Counted from the first letter of the stretch, positions 19,014 to 32,431 are shown. The stretch is 64,000 nt of DNA from Tanypteryx hageni (GCA_028673005.1 CM054113.1:209055504-209119503); one strand, 5' to 3'. Numbers and translations: made by a program. Notes: generated by a model not told the origin, from the sequence alone.

Positions 19014-19970
19014 CAGGCAACTTTCGTTCAATGAACGACATGTATTCCTGAAAAGTGTTCGTAAAACGGAAATTCGTTGAACGATCATGATTTTTCCGTT
19101 GACTTCCCCATTAAAACTTCAGATGCTGTGGGAAACACTGTGTAGTGCACTTCCTCCTATTTGGTACACAAGAGTTCCTTCAAGTCTAACTGGATATTTG
19201 TAAATATATTTTGAGTAACAAATAGCAAGTCTGGTAACGCCATATTAAGCCTCTCAGGAAATTCAGGCAATAAGAAAAATGCATGGTAAAGTGGACACAC
19301 GAAGAATCTATGGGTTGTCGTCTTCGGCGAGATATTGGTGACGTATTTGCGTTCTCCCTCAGAGTCGAGCGGCTGCCTCTTAGGAATAAAAGCAAAAAGG
19401 GTAGTTTGGCGGAAGAAATCAAGAAGGCACATTGGCTTATAACAGAGTTTAATGCTGCAAAAATTAGTTCCCCGTCTCTCCCTCCAGTCCTTCTCCGATT
19501 CCGATCCTCTCTCTCTGGTTATTACATCCCGACTGGTGCATGATCCGTCGACTCTTCCTTGGTGCTTTTTTTCTTTTCTCTACCGCAGGGTCCGGGTCCG
19601 CTCCATGGCTCCATCTCTGTGACACATCCTCCATATCGCGTATGTCTACAGTTCTTATCATGAGGACACCTCATCGGACTAAGCAAAGTCAACACCATCC
19701 ACACACTCAGCCTCCCACTCTATAGGCCGATGATTCACCACACATAGTCACATCTCAACCAAATACATATTACTCATAAAGTCACATATAATTCCGGCGC
19801 ATGCTACAGGGTAAACAAGATGGTCTTTGTGACCCCAAGATCTTTTGTAAACATCCGAGTTTCTTTGATCTGAGTAGGATACATGTTATTTAGTTCGTTA
19901 AAGTGAACAGAATTTTCGGCAAAAAGTAAAACTATAAAATTCAATTCATTCGTTGAACGAGAGCTATCTA
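19014..19970. mobile_element. Pogo/Tigger-like MITE nested in the 18877 element
   Basis: The left end CAGGCAACTTTCGTTCAATG and the inverted right end TAGATAGCTCTCGTTCAACG share the TCGTTCAA core, with TA on both sides. The interior has only overlapping chance ORFs. Confidence 0.6.
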
Positions 19971-20136
19971 TATTAGTATTTTTATAAAAAATGCTGGAAA
20001 TATGCATTTTCTCAAAATCAAGAAATAATAATAATAATGAATGAAATTTCTGTACCTAACATTAATAAGTGAAGTTGAAACTACTGGGTAAAATTGCTAA
20101 CACATATTTAGTCATTCTGTAGGGAGCAGGTCCAGA

Positions 20137-23100
20137 CAGGGACGTAACTAAGGGGGGGGGGCCTAGCCCCCCCTGAAAACTTCTTGGCACCCCCTTGGCC
20201 CACCCATCTTCCACTGAATTTGATCAGCAGATTGCAATTACCATCCCCACCCATTTTTATCGGATTTTTTTACTGTAATTTTGACATTACGTTCGCAAGA
20301 AGATAGGTTTCTACAATATAGTAGTTTGAAATGCGCGAGAAGCTAGGTTCTACAATGTAGTTCTTTTTAATCTCTTGAGTAGAGGATGCATTCAAAACGA
20401 TGTAAGTAAAACACTCCAAGGAGGCACTCGTGTGCGTGTGTGTGTTTTCTTCACAAGAATTAGGTCCCGCCGATTCCTCCGGAGACCCACAGCGCGTACG
20501 TGAGTTTTCTCTTTCCTTTTTTTACGGTGAAGGATCTATTACCTTTTAATTACTTTGTATTGTATCACCGTGTCTCGCATTACCCTTTTATCATTCAAAA
20601 CGATGTCTCCAGTCTCCAGATGCCAACCAGTCTCATAGGCACTATCCCCGGGCTGATTGTGAGTGGTCATAAAATATTTTCTATGGGGCCATTGTTGTTG
20701 TTGTTTTGGTGTTATCCAATTAAACAGATTTTAAAAATTGCCGATTGGTGAATCAGTTCTGTGCTTCGTGGGTGCTACGCTCAGAGCTACCTTCGGATGG
20801 CGACGCTCTCGACGTTGTTTATTTCTCGAGTGGATACTCACTCGCTTTGTCCATTATAAACATCCTGTGGATCGCCACTCTGCCTTATGAATGTGAAGCC
20901 GTGATACATCTGGCCTTTTCGGAAGACAATAAATCGGATTGTATCCGTGGGAAACTGCCCAAGCTCAGCCTGAATTTCCCACCGAAGATGAGAATACGAA
21001 TGCCCTAGTCCAGTCGAAGTCTAACATTTTAAGAGTTAAGAACGGCGGAATTTAAGGTCTGTTCAATTCAGTGATGCAAAATATCGTTATCGCTAGAAAG
21101 TTCGTATACTTCATCGTAATGGAATTTTATAGTGGTTCAGCAGATTCAGAAATATTTATATTTTAATTCTAATTCCTAATTAAGGTTGATTGTTTGAATA
21201 CTACTTGTGACATTGAGCCCGGAGAGGTATTCCAAGCACAACGTCTATGAAGTTTAAAAAGTTCAGGTATGTGAAAAATTTAATTATAATTAGTCTAACG
21301 ATGAAAAGTCGCGAAAATTGGTAATCGGAAGTTAACGAAATTTGTACAAAATGAATATTTATCCAAAATAAGCAGACACGTGTTTTCCCGTTTTGTCCCA
21401 TCCCTCATTTTGAAGAAATTAATTTTTACAAACATGAATTTCCACCAATCGCCCCAATATAGAAAGCATAATCCCCCTCTGTGCGTGACGCTCTTATGAA
21501 AGTTTACACTGGAATAAAATGTTTTAAAGTGCAAGAACTCTTTCCATCCATTCATAAAAATACGTAAATATGGACCAATTTTCTTCTAGTTTGCTTTATC
21601 CTACAGCTAAAACTGTAAACTATTCCGTACTTGCAATGCTTAGATGCTAGGCGTTCGAAATCTTTAGAAGTGCGAATTCCTTTACGAAATTTTATGGATT
21701 TTTCGTATTCTTTCCGAGCATTGCCAAGGTGTCCCGCATTGTTGTCTCCGATTCAATTTTCCCCAATTTATATAGGGAAATATTTCACTCAGCAGTGTGG
21801 GCCGAGGTCTGAAGGTTTTCCCGGGCCGATATTTGCTGCCAATCCGCCCCTGATCTAGTTTATAAGCTTTTTCCTGTAACTTAACTTTACAGCAAATCGA
21901 GTAAATTAGTTATATACTTGACAATACATAATTTTGGATGTACTTAATAATTTATTTTAAATTCTATGATTAATAGATTTTTTTCACTAATTTCGATTTT
22001 GAAAAAAATATCGTTTAAAATTTCCGTTTTTAAGGGACCCAGAGCAGTTGAACAAAATGAGTAGCAAAAGGATTAATATATCGGACTATTTGGGAAAGCT
22101 GCGAATAAGAAAATCAAAGTAGAAAATCCTAAAGAAACGGCTATTATCGAAGAGGATGACTTTGAAACAATTATTATTTAAAGTGAGGAAACGAGTTCAA
22201 ATTTTGAAAGTGAATTCCAAGATTGTGAACTCGATAAAATGAATTTAATGCTTAATTCCGATTGCGAAGATAGAGATAGTGTGTACACTAGTGTCGAAAC
22301 AGAGCCAAAACTTAAAGAAATTCCTGGACCTCAAGATTTGTCTCAAATTGTGACCGACGGCTCTAAACAGCCGAAGTTGTGTTTTTCGAGTCGGAAATTT
22401 GCAACACGTTGGAGAAGTTTCAACCCTATTTGGTATGAAAAATTTCCATGGTTAAAATACAGTGTGTTAGATGATGCTGCATATTGCTTCCCATGTCGTT
22501 TTTTTCAAATTCTATTGATTTGAACATGCCGTTCGTATCTGTTGGATTCAGAAATTGGAAGAAAATCATGGAAAAAGACTCAGGACTTCGGCAACATGGC
22601 AATAGTGATTCTCATAAAAAGTGTGAAACATCATGGGATATGCAAAAGGTAATGTCAAAAACTAATGCATCTGTAACTTCCTTGTTGAATCATGCTCATT
22701 CTAGCCAAGTAAGTGAAAATAGGCAATATTTAAGAATTATTTGTCAGGTATTAAGATTTACAGCAATGCAAAATATAGCTCAGCGGGGAAATGATGAATT
22801 TGACCAAAGTTTAAATAGAGGAAATTTTTTAGAAGTTTTAAACATCCTATCTGAACATTCCGATATAGTAAAAAAAAATTTCTTGATGGTCCAAAAAATG
22901 CAAAATGAAATTTTGAAAACAATGTCGGATTTGGTGATTCCACAAATAAAGGATCAAATTAACCAAGTAGAGCATTTTTCCATTATGGTAGACGAATCAA
23001 AGGACATTTCTAAGAGTGAACAACTGTTGGTTGTAGTTAGATATTTTTAGATAGTACAGTATTTGAACGATTTTTAGGCTATAAACAAGCGGAATACCTT

Positions 23101-25303
23101 AATGCAAGCGCACTATTTTCTTATATTAAAGAAATATTTGCTAATTGCGAGATTGATTTATCTAAATGCGTTTCACAAACATACGATGGCGAAAGCGTTA
23201 TGAGCGGTAGATTGAATGGAGTACAAAAATTAATTTGAGATGAAGTACCTCATTGTATATATGTACACTGTTTCAATCACAGGCTGAATCTCGCGATCGT
23301 CGATGTTTGCAAAAATGTAAAACATGTAGACGTGTTTTATCCTGTGTTGGAGGAATTGTGTGTCTTTTTTTCAGGATCAGCTGTACATGCGCGATTTATA
23401 AAGCTACAAAGGGATATTAACCCGAATAGCAAATTGCAGGAACTAAAAAGAATTTGTTTTACCCGATGGACAGCTCAGGCATCTGCATGTTCGACAATGA
23501 AAAATACTTTTGAGGCCGCATTAGTCTTGTTGAATGTAATTTCAAATGAAGTGGGAGCACGTAGAGTAGAAGCCAATCGTTTGCTTGATGCAATTGATTT
23601 TCAATTTGTATTTAACTTGCAAAGCGTCACTTCAGATTTAACGAATTCATTAATATTAATACAGTCTTTCTCAGACGTTTTTCTTGAACGTGAGATCTGA
23701 TGAAAACTCTGCTTTGAACTTTGACCAAATTTACAAAGAATCACTAAAAATTGCAAATAATAATAACATTAATATTCCAAATAATGAAAATTCTAATAGA
23801 ATTTCCAAATTTTGTACTAAATATGCAAATTATGTAAATACAGAGGAAAATAATTTTCAATGAAATGTTAATACGAAAGATAAAATTCGTACCCAAATTT
23901 ATATTCCTGTGTTAGATAAAATAGTAGAAGAATTACACGCAATATTCACAAACAATTCTGAAACATTAGAAGGTATATGTTGCTTAAATCCGATGCATGA
24001 GAAATTTTTAAATTTTGTACAATTGAAAGCTTTTGCTTTAAATTATAGCATTGACATTGATAATTTAAATGCAGAATTACAAATTTTACCGAAAACCATT
24101 AAAAGATATGAGTTAGAAATCAAACTTAAAATTACAAATTTGTTTCAACTACTAGAAATGTTGACGAAGTTCAGATTAGCTTTTCATGAAGTTTATAAAT
24201 TATGAGCAATAGCAGTAACAATACCAATGTCAACTGCAGCATGAGAAAGATCGTTTTCGTGTTTAAGACGACTTAAGACACATAAGAAATAAAACTGCCA
24301 ATGATCGTCTTTCACATTTAGCTGTATTGCACATAGAAAAAGAGCTTGCCAAATCCATTGATTTAGATCAAGTTGTAGAAAGATTTGCACAAAAAGCTGG
24401 TGGTAGACGAATGCAATTATTAAAATAAAATGCTCGTCTTAATTCTTGTACAAGGCATGAATGTATTCTCATAGTATTAATTTTTAATAATTTATTAGTA
24501 TTAATCTTTTATAATGTATTAATGCTTAACATACATGTTTGTCTACTTTCATAACTTTATGTTAAATGTGATAAAAAATTTTTAATCTAAGTTTGTATTA
24601 TTTGGTAATTGATTTGTAATTAAGATGGAATGACTATTTGTATTTTACAAAATCAAAAATACATTTCACATTAGGTACTTAATGCAATTGAAATGTGTTC
24701 ATTTCTGTAGTAGATTAAAATCCGTCATTATGACAAAATTTTCGGAGGAATTAAAATTATCTTTTTTTTTAATAAAAATGTAAAATCTTTTTTCTAAAGT
24801 AATAAAGTTGTTTTAAAAAATAAATTCAAGAGTTTACAATGTATAAATCTCACATAATGTAATGAAAATTTCGGTCTTTATAATTCGATAAGAAAATGTC
24901 TGATCTTTGAAAATAGAATACAAAAATGTGTTGATTTTCTTTCCCCATCTAATTCTATTATCAGACCAAATTCCAAATATAACGTAAGTTTCCTAAGCAT
25001 TGATTGATCTTTATATTCATCCAAAATGCATAGCCGTAATTAATCTGTAAAGTATACCTAAGATGAAGCAAAACATATTTATTGCTTTATATATCATCTT
25101 TTCATGAACTATTCAATGAAAAAGATTCATTATTCTAAAATTATTCAATCCTCATGAAAAATAAATATATTCCGCAATTAAAATTTAACTAGTTTCGCCA
25201 TTCTCTTGTTTATTTTGGAAATACTGAAAATTACCCTGGCCCCCCTCAATTTTCATTGGCCCTCCTTTGCCCCCCCAAGAATAAAAGTCTAGTTACGTCC
25301 CTG
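20137..25303 (+). mobile_element. Full-length hAT transposon (5.17 kb), recently inserted but dead
   Basis: The ends CAGGGACGTAACTA and TAGTTACGTCCCTG are perfect 14-bp inverted repeats, flanked by exact 8-bp duplications GGTCCAGA (20129-20136 and 25304-25311). The transposase relic lies at 22057-24428. The 1.9-kb leader has no recognised gene. Confidence 0.93.
22057..24428 (+). pseudogene. hAT transposase relic (ZMYM1/DUF4371-like)
   Basis: It opens MSSKRINISDYLGKL and hits an early stop. A TTF-type zinc finger follows (RSFNPIWYEKFPWLKYS, AAYCFPCRFF), then the first catalytic region IMVDESKDISKSEQLLVVVR, a middle segment (RICFTRWTAQA) and the C-terminal dimerisation region, ending MQLLK and TAA. 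Stops and frameshifts near 22120, 22500, 23047, 23237, 23700 and 24200 break it. Confidence 0.85.
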
Positions 25304-25667
25304 GGTCCAGATGGCACTTAGCACTTCACAAGTGACATATATGTGAAGTGACGCATCTTATAACGAAATATGTTCCTAAATTGATTGACGACATATAGGC
25401 GAAACAACGTATAGCGGGGTATTACTGCACTCTACTTTGGAATATGACATTCTACATTAATCTTATGGTCTTGAAATTTAAGAGTGGGAAAAAACTCAAA
25501 ATGCTCTGGCATAAACTCAAAATGTATTCTTGTGATCTTTTATTTGTTCATAGGCTCAATTATGGGAAAACATAATATGAAATCCTGAAGATGTTTTTCA
25601 TTGAAATGGTAGTGGGGTGGTAATTATTTTGTGGCTTAGAACAGGATTCCCCAACCTATGTTCCACA

Positions 25668-25954
25668 CAGGGGTGCCCCGGGCGAGATAGCAGTCCAGCA
25701 CCCCCCTCCATAAATATTTGTTGAGATATTTACAAAGTACATGTTAATTTATTTATCGATCTGGAAAAATTATTGATAAAAAAATAAAAGGAACACCATC
25801 AGTATTTCAGTCTCTTCTGCATTATAAATTGACATGAAATATTATTTTGCTTACAAGTAATGCATAGATTGTTGGTTGGCTTAGTGCCCCCAAGACTTTG
25901 GTGCCCTGGGCACCCACCCGGCTCACCCATAGCTCTGGCGGGCCCTGGCTTCGT
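25668..25954. repeat. GC-rich hAT-like fragment
   Basis: CAGGGGTGCCCCGGGCGAG at the left and a right segment whose inverse reads CAGGGCCCGCCAGAGCTATG look like hAT ends. No target duplication could be matched, so the boundaries are tentative. Confidence 0.35.
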
Positions 25955-26103
25955 GGACCACTTGTGGTCCTTGATTGTTTTCTGGGTGGTCCATTGATGT
26001 TTCCAAAAATATGTAGTTTTATTTAGACTGCACCTCATATTTCGATGGAATTTCTTGGGAGAAAATACACAGGACTTACCCCGGCAAATACAGCTATTGA
26101 ATA

Positions 26104-26695
26104 CAGGTTTCCCTCACTTTATGCGGGGGTTGCATTCCAGTAAAGCGACGCATAAAGCGAATTTGCATAAACAGAACCCATATTTACATGTAAAAGATAG
26201 GGATACGTTCCACAAGCAATCCTAACTCCCCTCCAAGGCACTCTTCTTTTGCTCTATAATGACTTCTTATGTGCTAAATACAAACTTAAAACAATTAACA
26301 CTGTAAATTATAAAATGAAGCAGACTATCAAAAGTAGTGGCTGTTGTGGGTGGCATAATAGTGGTGGTTTAAAGTACTGGAGGGATGTTTTGGCCCAACG
26401 CAAGTTCCGCGGGCAAGGAGACAAAACTTCTCAAGTGTGTTCAAATAGTATCACACGAAATCTCCATCTCATCTCCACTCTCATCTCTTTTACTGTAGTA
26501 CTAATACACATTGCGTAAGTGACAATGAGAGACCGAATGGTCGCCTTTTGATGTAGTGGAGAACTTTCTTGCATTTGTATTGCACTGGCCGCGTAATCAC
26601 ATAAGAGCAAAACAAAGATACATAAAAAGAAATTCCAGTAGCAATAAGTTTGTTTGTTGCATAGTAGCGAATTCACATAAAGAGAGGGAAACCTG
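26104..26695. mobile_element. Tigger-like MITE (592 bp)
   Basis: CAGGTTTCCCTC at the left and its inverse GAGGGAAACCTG at the right, each flanked by TA. Near the left end, TTTATGCGGGGG and CATAAAGCGAATTTGCATAA are typical subterminal Tigger words. Non-coding. Confidence 0.8.
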
Positions 26696-27593
26696 TACTG
26701 TTCTTAATACATAACTTTTCCTAAACCATGTCCCTCTCCTTTATATCTTCCCATTTCACCACTCTGACATCCTAACCTGTAATTTCAGATCTCAGCACCT
26801 CATAAGCTGAGAGTAACATCCTCAGGCCATTTGGAGAGATCCTGGTCATTCATCATTTGTAGTCGTTTAATTTTTTCTTTGTATATTTTTGGTTGTTCTA
26901 GTTCATGTTACTTTTTATTAATCTTTACCATGCAGCTTTACTGTATCATTGATGGCACTAAACTGCCAAGAGAATTTAATGTTTATGCACACAAAGGACA
27001 TATTTACATTGCAATGATGATGCTTGGCCATTAAAGATTAAATTTTGAGCAAGTCAGTATATGCAGCATCGCAGATTGCTTCCTAGTCCTAGTTGAAATA
27101 TTTCTTTTGTGAGAAGAAGTTGAGACACCCATGTTTAAAGAATCAGTATTTTAAAAATATCACACAAGCATTAGATTAGCCAATATTTGACATCCTGGTG
27201 CTATAGTTTATAACAGTCAAATAAAATTTTACTTTATTTATATCCAGCTGACAAGCCTGTGACAACAACAGCTGACGAAGTTTCTTGCCATGGCAATTAT
27301 ACAAAACGCATAAATGTACCTATTGATCATTAAACTCTCAGAACAGCAGAGAGCTTACAGCTGTTTCTATTTTGTGTTCTTAGAGTGACACACTTGACGG
27401 CTAAAGGATTTGTAAGAGATAAGAGTTATTAGTTAACGGTCTGAGTTATACATTAATTGTTATTTTTCCATGCCATGAGCTCCTGGAATCCCTCCAAATC
27501 AAGAGTCAAGTATACTTATGGGTTTTGGATCCATTTTCTGAACATGATAACAACCAGTTGCCACTTGAGGAGGAACAATCACTAATTGATATA

Positions 27594-28093
27594 CAGTAGA
27601 AACCTGTTGATCCAGTTCTCGATGATCCGGACTTCCGGATTATCCGGACCTATAGATGGACGGAACAATAGACGCGACGAGCGGGCGAGGTTCAAGGTCT
27701 TGCATTCTAAAAGTAACTACATTGTAGGAAATGACTCACTCCCTCTCCCATTCCCACCCATCTTCGCCTCATACTCTGCCGAAGAAAGAACACTTGACGC
27801 CTTCCGTTCCCACCATTTTATATTTGTCAGTTCACAGCTAACTTTATTTAATGCTCGTCATTTTTGTGGGTTTTTTTCACAGCCTTTCATCCAATGTTTA
27901 AAAAATTGTATAGTTTTGTACTGTCTTTTAAAACAAAACTGTATTATTTAAAGCAATTTATAATTTATCATCTTAATTCTTAACATCCTATACGATCTGA
28001 AAAACAAAAACGTACATTATGAAGAATTTCCGGATTTTTTGTAATCCGGACCGGGTCCGGTCCCATAAAGTCCAGATAAATGGGTTTCTACTG
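27594..28093. mobile_element. Tigger-like MITE (500 bp)
   Basis: CAGTAGAAACCTGTTGATCC at the left pairs with inverted CAGTAGAAACCCATTTATCT at the right, both flanked by TA. Near the left end GGATTATCCGGACC and near the right TAATCCGGACCGGG form matching subterminal repeats. No transposase. Confidence 0.82.
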
Positions 28094-28424
28094 TAGCATC
28101 AAATGCTTAACTCAGAATTCTAAAAAATAGCACTGTGGAACTCAAAAATTTTTGGATCAAGATTATAAATGATTACCCTGCACTGGGTGAAAAGTCCTGA
28201 ATATTCTCCTTCCATTCAGCTCTATGTGTCTATGTGAATCAGGATTTCTGTGGTCACAAAGGACAGATTGTTTAAAACTGCAGTCAACATTGAGATCTCA
28301 GTTTTTATTGACAAAAATTAATCAGTTAATTCGGGAGATTCAACACCAAGGCTCTCATTAGCACAAACTGATAATGCATGCTTTTTTACTGGTATAAAAA
28401 TAAACATTTAATATATGTGACAAC

Positions 28425-30428
28425 TAGGGTTGCCACCTCTCCAGGAATTCCAGGATTTTCCCGGAATTATGGAGTATAAGACAAGTGTCTCCCGGCGGGA
28501 GGTCAAAATCTCCCGGAATTTAGGAATCTGCCGATCCGTGGCTATACTTACCTAGTTGAAATTTGTAAATTTAGTTTGGCTGGTATATATAATCCAAAGT
28601 AATGGATAACTAATGAAAAGATGTATACTTTCTCGGCGACTCCCTCATGTTCCTCTCAATGGAGATGACGATTTTTTAACAATGTACTCACAAACCTTTT
28701 TTATTGTTACACTTGAACCTTCTTAGAGAATGTTAAAGCGATATTCCTGAAAATTCATTCTGGTTTGAAACTTTGTAGAATATAGTGAAGGTCTCATTTC
28801 TCATTTTCTTAACATTCAGTCAGTTTCCTCATTGTCTGCAAATAATGCAACTGTAAATTTTGGTAAACACAATTCTGTGTACCAAAAACTTTTTTCAGAT
28901 AATGAAAAACTTTTAAAGGCAAATTGTAAATGCCATATTTTACATAGGTGTTAAATTTGCACTAAAAGCGCTTCCTTTTGATGTAGAGATGTTAGTTATG
29001 AAAGTATACAGTGAATATTCTGCTTTTGCTAAGCACACAGAAAAGTTAAAATCATTCTGTCAATTTGTCAATGTAGAATACAAACAAATTCTAAGCACGT
29101 GTCAACAAGATGGTCATCTCTACTACCAGCTATTGAAAGGGTGCTCTCTAACTGGGTAGCTTTGAGGGAATATTTTTTAGAGGACGGTGAAACTGAGTGT
29201 TCCCAAATAATATGGAAAGTATTTGGAGAAGAAAGTTCTCCAGCACTTTGCAATTCGTATTTTTTGAAAAATATTTTGAATTTATTTGAGCATAGTGTTA
29301 CAATTTTGGAAAGTGATGATGTTACATGCAAGGAGTTGCATGTAGTTATGTTAGATATTCGCGAGAAGATTACCAATAGGAAAAATGATAAATTTTATGG
29401 CCAGAAAACATTTTATATATTGAGTAGCTTAAATGAAGTGGATAGATTGCAGTTTACTGTAGATGTAAACTATTTCTTTCAAAGGTGCTTAAATTACCTG
29501 GAAAAGTGGTACATACAAAAACATGAATATATTATCAATGAAGAAATAAATTTATGGGATGAACTCAAAAATCTTGGAAATACACTAAAATTAGCAATCA
29601 ATGAAGACAAGCTATATGAAGACTGCTGTGTATTCCATGGCCTCCGTGAAGTTGTAGCGGCTAGTACAAAAAGGGTGGACTTAAGATGGGTTAACTTCTT
29701 TTCTAAGGTGAATAAAGGAGTTGGAGAAGAACTGAAAAAAAATTGTATCGTGTGCTCTCGATTCCAGTGTCTAATGCAGCTTGCGTACGAATTTTCAGTG
29801 TCATGAATGAACTGTGGTGCAAAAACAGAAACAAACTAAGTATACATCACGTCAAGGCTGAAATCCAAGTCTGCACAAATTTTAATCTTTCTTGTAAGGA
29901 GTACCATGCATTTTTACTATCAAAACCAAAAGTTTTGGAGGCTGCACGAAGCAATTTGAAGTACAATTTTAAATTTAATAAATAAATAAGGGTTTTTTGA
30001 AAAGACACTCTGTTCAATATTTGCTATAATTATGTATAAAATACAATCATTGTCAAATATAGGTTAATGTTTCTAAATAGTAATTGAACGAGTTTCATAA
30101 GTCTTGCTTAATTTTTTCAATGCATGAGAAATATTCCATGATAAAGTAATTTTAGGTGAATGATATCAGATTATATTTAGTTTCCTTCTGTATCAGAGAT
30201 TCATCTCTAACTTTACTGTTGAAATTCAACGAGAATGTAGGCTGGAGTTCAGCACCCCGAAAATCAGTTGGAATACTAATCGTTTGTTTAGTAATAACAA
30301 ATAACTAAGATTTACTGCTTGTGTTATATATTTTTCGACTGAGAGAAAATCTCCCGGAATCTCTCAGAATTTTCACCACCTAAATTAGAAATCTCCCGGA
30401 ATGAACCTCTCGCTAGGTGGCAACCCTA
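28425..30428 (+). mobile_element. hAT transposon (2.0 kb), internally decayed
   Basis: TAGGGTTGCCACCT at the left and AGGTGGCAACCCTA at the right are perfect inverted repeats, flanked by exact 8-bp duplications GTGACAAC (28417-28424, 30429-30436). Subterminal CTCCCGGAAT words recur at both ends. It contains the C-terminal two-thirds of a transposase. Confidence 0.93.
28850..29985 (+). pseudogene. hAT transposase relic, C-terminal part
   Basis: A long frame 29099-29806 holds MSTRWSSLLPAIERVLSNW, then TFYILSSLNEVDRLQFTV and a Leu-rich helical stretch. A second frame (29743-29985) carries the dimerisation domain VSNAACVRIFSVMNELW. Traces of an upstream frame (about 28850-29050) have stops. The zinc finger and first catalytic Asp are missing. 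Confidence 0.8.
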
Positions 30429-31020
30429 GTGACAACCCTTCTGTATTACATATTTTTAAAATCAAAAGACATTTTATTATATTTTTATTTATGATTTGTT
30501 TTTAAAGTTATTTCAGATTTCCAAAATGTTGAAAATAGTTCTGAGAATAAAACTTTTAAAAATTAATCAGGTCCTCCTCAAAAGGATAAAAACTTGTACA
30601 AGTTATTTGAAAATGGCCAAATAAACAGTATACATAAGTAGTTAAGTGTAAATAAATGAGGTGGTCCACAGACCCTGGAAGGGTTGTTGAGTTGGTCTGC
30701 AGAGTTCAAAAGGTTGGGATATCCTGGCATAGAAACAATGACCACCAGAAAAGAGAAAATAAAAAAATACATTTTCATCATTGAATGTTAGCCTGTTAGA
30801 TGCCATCTGAAAATATGGAGGATCCTCAGTGGCTCATTAGCAAATACAGTCAAGCATTTTAAAACTTATGTGGATTCCCAATTACAGCAAAAAAATATCA
30901 GGTGGTGGGTTAGGGCACTATTTTTTATCATGCGTCTGGCACCAAACTTTCTTGCTATGGCACTGTTAACAGTAACAGTAGAAAGTATGAACATCTATCT
31001 CCATAACAAACTTGGAACTT

Positions 31021-31207
31021 CAGTCAGATCCTGATTTAGTGCCACCATTTATCCATAGCTAACATTGGTGCTAAAGCGGGGTTGGCGGTAAGTTAAAGTA
31101 TATGCTAGCTCTATGTATTCATAAAATGGAAGTTTTTTTCACAATGATTCATGGGCGGTATGGGAGAGTAGCACTATATAGGGATGTGATAAACCAGGGT
31201 CTGACTG
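31021..31207. mobile_element. Small pogo-like MITE (187 bp)
   Basis: CAGTCAGATCCTGATTTA at the left and inverted CAGTCAGACCCTGGTTTA at the right match at 16 of 18. TA follows the right end and TT precedes the left. Non-coding. Confidence 0.6.
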
Positions 31208-32180
31208 TAGTTTTAATTGCAAACAGACACTGTTTTTCAAGTACAGACAACCAAAAAAAATATTTTCTTATGCCTTACTGAAAAGACAAAACTAAAAGGA
31301 TAAGTCATAAGGGTTCCTTATGTCGGGTCATTTTGGAAAAATGTTTTTCATTTCTTTTTAAAATATTTACTCTTTATTGGTTAGCATTTTATGCCTAAGT
31401 GTGTAAGGAAACAATTTGATTTAGACCAAAGTTAGTAAAATGAAAAAATATCCTCTAAATTTATAATTCTTATTGTATCTTAATGTGACATTAGAAAATT
31501 TGCCATCTCAAATATGTTTATGTATTACAATGTATATAAATGTAAAAATTGAAAGTGAAATTTTCTAATTGCCTATTTCACTATACAAGTTACATATGGT
31601 GGCTGTGGACAACACTCAATATGATGGTAAGATAGTATCTTTGTTCTGCTAAGCTACTACAGAAAGTTGGTTGTGTTCCCTGTGAACATGAACCATGCAA
31701 TACTGACTAAGCATGAGATAAAATGGGAGTTAACATAAAAGACATTTAAAAAGAAAGAAACAGCACAAATGTACCAAGAGCTAAACTGTGTTATACTCGT
31801 ATTTTCCTTTACTACTATTGATTACAACAAGTTTAACAACAACAAAAGTTTGCTTTTGACATAACATTGCATCAAAATTTATATTTGTTACAAACAAAAT
31901 AATGTATAGATTATCAAAAGCACATTTCATTGAACCATCTTGGTCATTCCTGCTATACCATGTATAAATATAACCATTAAAAAGTTCAATCAATTTAATA
32001 TGTTATATTTTGTCTCACACACTGACTTTACTCTCTGCTACAACTTGTTACAGCAAAATTATATAAATTAGCCACATTTGATTATAAACAATTACTCCTA
32101 TATTCTGGATAGTAAAAATGACAGCCTTTAAAAGTATCGATTAAAAGTCAACTTATTATAGGCCATACATGCTTTAAGTT

Positions 32181-32431
32181 TCAAGACAAGCACTTAAAAA
32201 ATACTTGTCTCAAATATCTCCAATAGCCACAACAAGGTTATAAAAAACCAGATGTGCATTTTGACTGTATTCAGTGGTAATTCACTAAAAATAGATTCTA
32301 GAATTTTAGAATCTATAGTCGGTGAGTTACTGCTTAACTGCTTTGTAGCTGAAATGCATATCTGGTTTTTTATAACGTTGTGGCTATTAGAGATACCTGA
32401 GACAAATGTTTTTTTAAGTACTTGCTCTTGA
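32181..32431. mobile_element. Foldback MITE with intact core (251 bp)
   Basis: The outer arms TCAAGACAAGCACTTAAAAA and the inverted right arm TCAAGAGCAAGTACTTAAAA lead into paired TTGTCTCA and ATCTCCAATAGCC blocks. The pairing continues through AAAAAACCAGAT/ATCTGGTTTTTT to a central TTCTAGAATTTTAGAA region. The whole element folds on itself. Shared with 6046-6136. Confidence 0.75.

Larger units (their letters stand above)
18877..25427. mobile_element. Tigger-like MITE expanded by two nested insertions
   Basis: The left end CAGTAATACCCTGCCATACG and the inverted right end CAGTAATACCCCGCTATACG match at 18 of 20 bases. TA flanks the left end; the right flank is CA. Removing the nested elements 19014-19970 and 20137-25303 leaves about 420 bp, a normal MITE size. 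Confidence 0.75.
25642..30726. mobile_element. Old hAT element carrying several nested insertions
   Basis: The left end CAGGATTCCCCAACCTATG and inverted right end CAGGATATCCCAACCTTTTG align, with flanking octamers GCTTAGAA (25634-25641) and GCATAGAA (30727-30734) matching at 7 of 8. Inside lie Tigger-like MITEs 26104-26695 and 27594-28093, a hAT at 28425-30428, and a possible further piece at 25668. No transposase of its own remains. Confidence 0.65.

Noticed and set aside
20745..21008. 87-codon plus-strand ORF in the hAT leader
   Set aside because: No match to a transposase part; it is within the 5' leader and probably chance.
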